DNA of 64,000 bases from Chryseobacterium sp. ON_d1 (GTDB lineage: Bacteria > Bacteroidota > Bacteroidia > Flavobacteriales > Weeksellaceae). Made by a program: the position numbers and the translations under genes. The stretch is from positions 442,500-506,499 of the forward strand of contig NZ_BJTC01000001.1 in NCBI RefSeq assembly GCF_006829085.1. The letters are read 5' to 3'. Shown piece by piece: positions 62,556 to 64,000 of the stretch. The number at the start of each line of letters is the position of its first letter. Position 1 is the stretch's first letter. Under the pieces are notes generated by a model, which was given only the letters and a program-made list of their open reading frames with translations, was not told where the DNA came from and made no database searches.

Positions 62556-62588
62556 ACAATCACATTATACTTTACCTCAATCCTTTTT

Positions 62589-63842
62589 TTATTTTTCAAA
62601 TTCTAAACAGGCAAGAATAAACGGACCTGTTCCTTTTGGATCATTGGAGCGGACTTCTTCATTCACATAATATTCGTAAGAACCGCTTCTGTAGGGTGTT
62701 CCGCCCAAGCCTGCCACGGCACAGCATTTATTTAAGCTGACAATGCCGTTTTCATCTACTGTTATCAGGTTTTTGATAATGCCGTCGTATCCTTTTTTTG
62801 CATAGGCTTTATACGATTTGGGTAAATATCCTTTGTTGACGGACTTTATCATGGTGTACACAAACATAGATGAGCCTGTTGCTTCCAGATAGTTACCCTT
62901 TTCTCCTCCTTTATCCAATACCTGATACCACAGTCCTGTCCTGGAATCCTGAACTTTGATAACGGCATCACAGTAAGATTTCAGGTAGGTAAATAATTTT
63001 GCTCTTCCCGGATGGTTTTGAGGCAGATAATCCAGTACATCTACGATAGCCATTCCGTACCAGCCCATTGCTCTTGACCAGAAATTGGGGGAAAGCCCGG
63101 TTTCTTTATTCGCCCATTGCTGTTCTCTGCTTTCGTCCCAGGCATGATAGAGCAGTCCCGTTTTTTTATCCAAAAGATGTTTCTGAATCAGTTCAAACTG
63201 ATTGATGATATCGTTATAAGCTTTTTCAGCTTCTTCTCCTTTTGAAAAATCATGGGTATAATGAGCATAAAAAGGTTCTCCCATGTATAATCCGTCCAGC
63301 CACATCTGGTTGGGATAAATTTTCTTGTGCCAGAAACCGCCTTCGGAAGTTCTGGGCTGACCGTCAATCTGGGAACGAAGAGTTTGCAGGGCTTTTAAAT
63401 ATTTGTCCTTTTTCTCCTGCTGATAAAGGTAAAGAAGAACATTTCCACAATTCAGCATATCAATGTTGTATTTGGAAAGATCGTAAGAAATAATGCTTCC
63501 GTCTTCTTTCACCATGGTGTCACCAAAGGTTGTGATATACCTGTAATACTCTTTGTTTCCGGTTTTTTCAAACAGTCTTTCGGCTCCTTCCAGAACGATG
63601 GCTGTGGGATAGCTCCATTTGGGTGCTTTGTTGTAATCCAGCATCCATGCCTGAGGAAATCGTTGTATCTCAGAAAGAAGCATTCTTTCAGACCATGGAA
63701 GTTTGGCTGAGATTTTTCCGTTTACCGCTGAATGTATTTCGGATGAAGAATTTGGCAATGGTTGTTGTGCACAGGAAAAAAAAAGTCCTGAACATACTGC
63801 TGCCAATGCATAGATTGTCATAGAATTATTAATAAAGTTCAT
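62589..63842 (-). CDS. Unsaturated rhamnogalacturonyl hydrolase (GH105)
   Basis: 417 residues with a signal peptide or lipobox (GLFFSCAQQ, C24). The (alpha/alpha)6 barrel has the GH88/105 motifs KWSYPTAIVLEGAERLF, MLNCGNVLLYLY, the catalytic Asp in QMWLDGLYMGEPF, YHAWDESREQQWANKETG and SPNFWSRAMGWYGMAIVD. It removes the unsaturated uronic acid produced by lyases from the non-reducing end. It follows 11 bases after the partial DUF4861-like gene. Confidence 0.92.
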   Translation of the reverse strand: MNFINNSMTIYALAAVCSGLFFSCAQQPLPNSSSEIHSAVNGKISAKLPWSERMLLSEIQRFPQAWMLDYNKAPKWSYPTAIVLEGAERLFEKTGNKEYYRYITTFGDTMVKEDGSIISYDLSKYNIDMLNCGNVLLYLYQQEKKDKYLKALQTLRSQIDGQPRTSEGGFWHKKIYPNQMWLDGLYMGEPFYAHYTHDFSKGEEAEKAYNDIINQFELIQKHLLDKKTGLLYHAWDESREQQWANKETGLSPNFWSRAMGWYGMAIVDVLDYLPQNHPGRAKLFTYLKSYCDAVIKVQDSRTGLWYQVLDKGGEKGNYLEATGSSMFVYTMIKSVNKGYLPKSYKAYAKKGYDGIIKNLITVDENGIVSLNKCCAVAGLGGTPYRSGSYEYYVNEEVRSNDPKGTGPFILACLEFEK

Positions 63843-63853
63843 GCTTTTAAACT

Positions 63854-64000
63854 TTAAAGTTGTTGGGTTTTATCCAGAGTATCCAGTTTTTTATCCAGAT
63901 CCTGGTAGAAAGCGTCTTCGGTGGTTATGCCGTTGGGTTCCTGTGACCAGGCTCCTAAAAAGTAATAAGATACATTTTTTGTCTTTTTGAAAATGATCGT
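63854..64000 (-). CDS. C-terminal end of a DUF4861-like protein (cut by window edge)
   Basis: The frame is open to the edge and ends at TAA 63854-63856. The visible 48 residues (NVSYYFLGAWSQEPNGITTE, then DAFYQDLDKKLDTLDKTQQL) match the end of the DUF4861 protein at 51565-52752 in pattern (YY.G..W ... T..D.... L). So a second copy probably opens the minus-strand operon, or continues it, beyond the window. Confidence 0.55.
   Translation of the reverse strand, partial: TIIFKKTKNVSYYFLGAWSQEPNGITTEDAFYQDLDKKLDTLDKTQQL

Overview
The window looks like chromosome from a Bacteroidota (Flavobacteriia) bacterium, most likely Chryseobacterium or a close Weeksellaceae relative. This is inferred, not searched. 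The evidence is AT-rich DNA, a Por-type (T9SS) C-terminal sorting domain, a TonB receptor, an OmpA-tailed membrane pyrophosphatase, and the Bacteroidota -7 element TAnnTTTG with an upstream TTG directly before many genes. In several genes the longest possible reading frame starts at the TTG that is itself the end of a TAnnTTTG box, so I moved those starts to the next ATG. Many transcripts would then have leaders of only a few to about 30 bases.

Layout. 1-9172 is mostly minus strand: MATE exporter (cut by the edge), sigma54-type response regulator without an HTH domain, YggS, lipoprotein polysaccharide deacetylase, then a copper module (thioesterase, HMA-AraC regulator, P-type ATPase with four Cys modules and a His-rich linker, DUF72 protein) and a DUF6157 protein. 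9173-11392 holds an RRM RNA-binding protein, a decayed gene, a BlaI-type repressor with a poly-lysine tail, and a PAP2 membrane protein. 11922-24153 is plus strand: PDH E1-alpha and E2 (no E1-beta or E3), LolD-type ATPase, YkuD_2 protein, RadC, GNAT/FemAB-like protein, PhyH-like dioxygenase, membrane protein, small membrane-anchored protein, soluble PPase and membrane PPase fused to an OmpA domain. 24304-33577 holds an aminotransferase, M28 peptidase, VOC protein, endonuclease V, thiolase behind two palindromic TetR-type operators, a candidate small RNA, SWIM-SNF2 helicase and an SDR.

33654-45018 is accessory: AraC and MarR regulators, two MFS pumps, a T9SS cargo protein, GNAT, several unknown small proteins, and a class I photolyase. 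45114-51392 is a minus-strand siderophore/metal uptake operon (TonB receptor, two DUF3526-type permeases, ABC ATPase) preceded by a small exported Cys/His-rich protein.

51565-64000 is a pectin-degradation locus: DUF4861 and PL10 on plus, PL1 on minus, a decayed gene, then a tightly packed minus-strand run of rhamnogalacturonan acetylesterase, pectin methylesterase, alpha/beta esterase, GH28, second rhamnogalacturonan acetylesterase, GH43, GH105 and the end of a second DUF4861-like protein. Together these would de-esterify and cleave homogalacturonan and rhamnogalacturonan I, and finish unsaturated oligosaccharides. No SusC/SusD pair or PUL regulator is visible before the window ends.

I see no tRNA, rRNA, CRISPR array, intact insertion sequence or phage gene. 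The observations I rate highest are the HMA-AraC/four-module ATPase pair, the PPase-OmpA fusion, a 34-bp perfect palindrome in front of a MarR gene coupled to an unknown exported protein, an apparent ATA start in front of an intact signal peptide (42856), a candidate small RNA (about 29098-29250), and two decayed genes.
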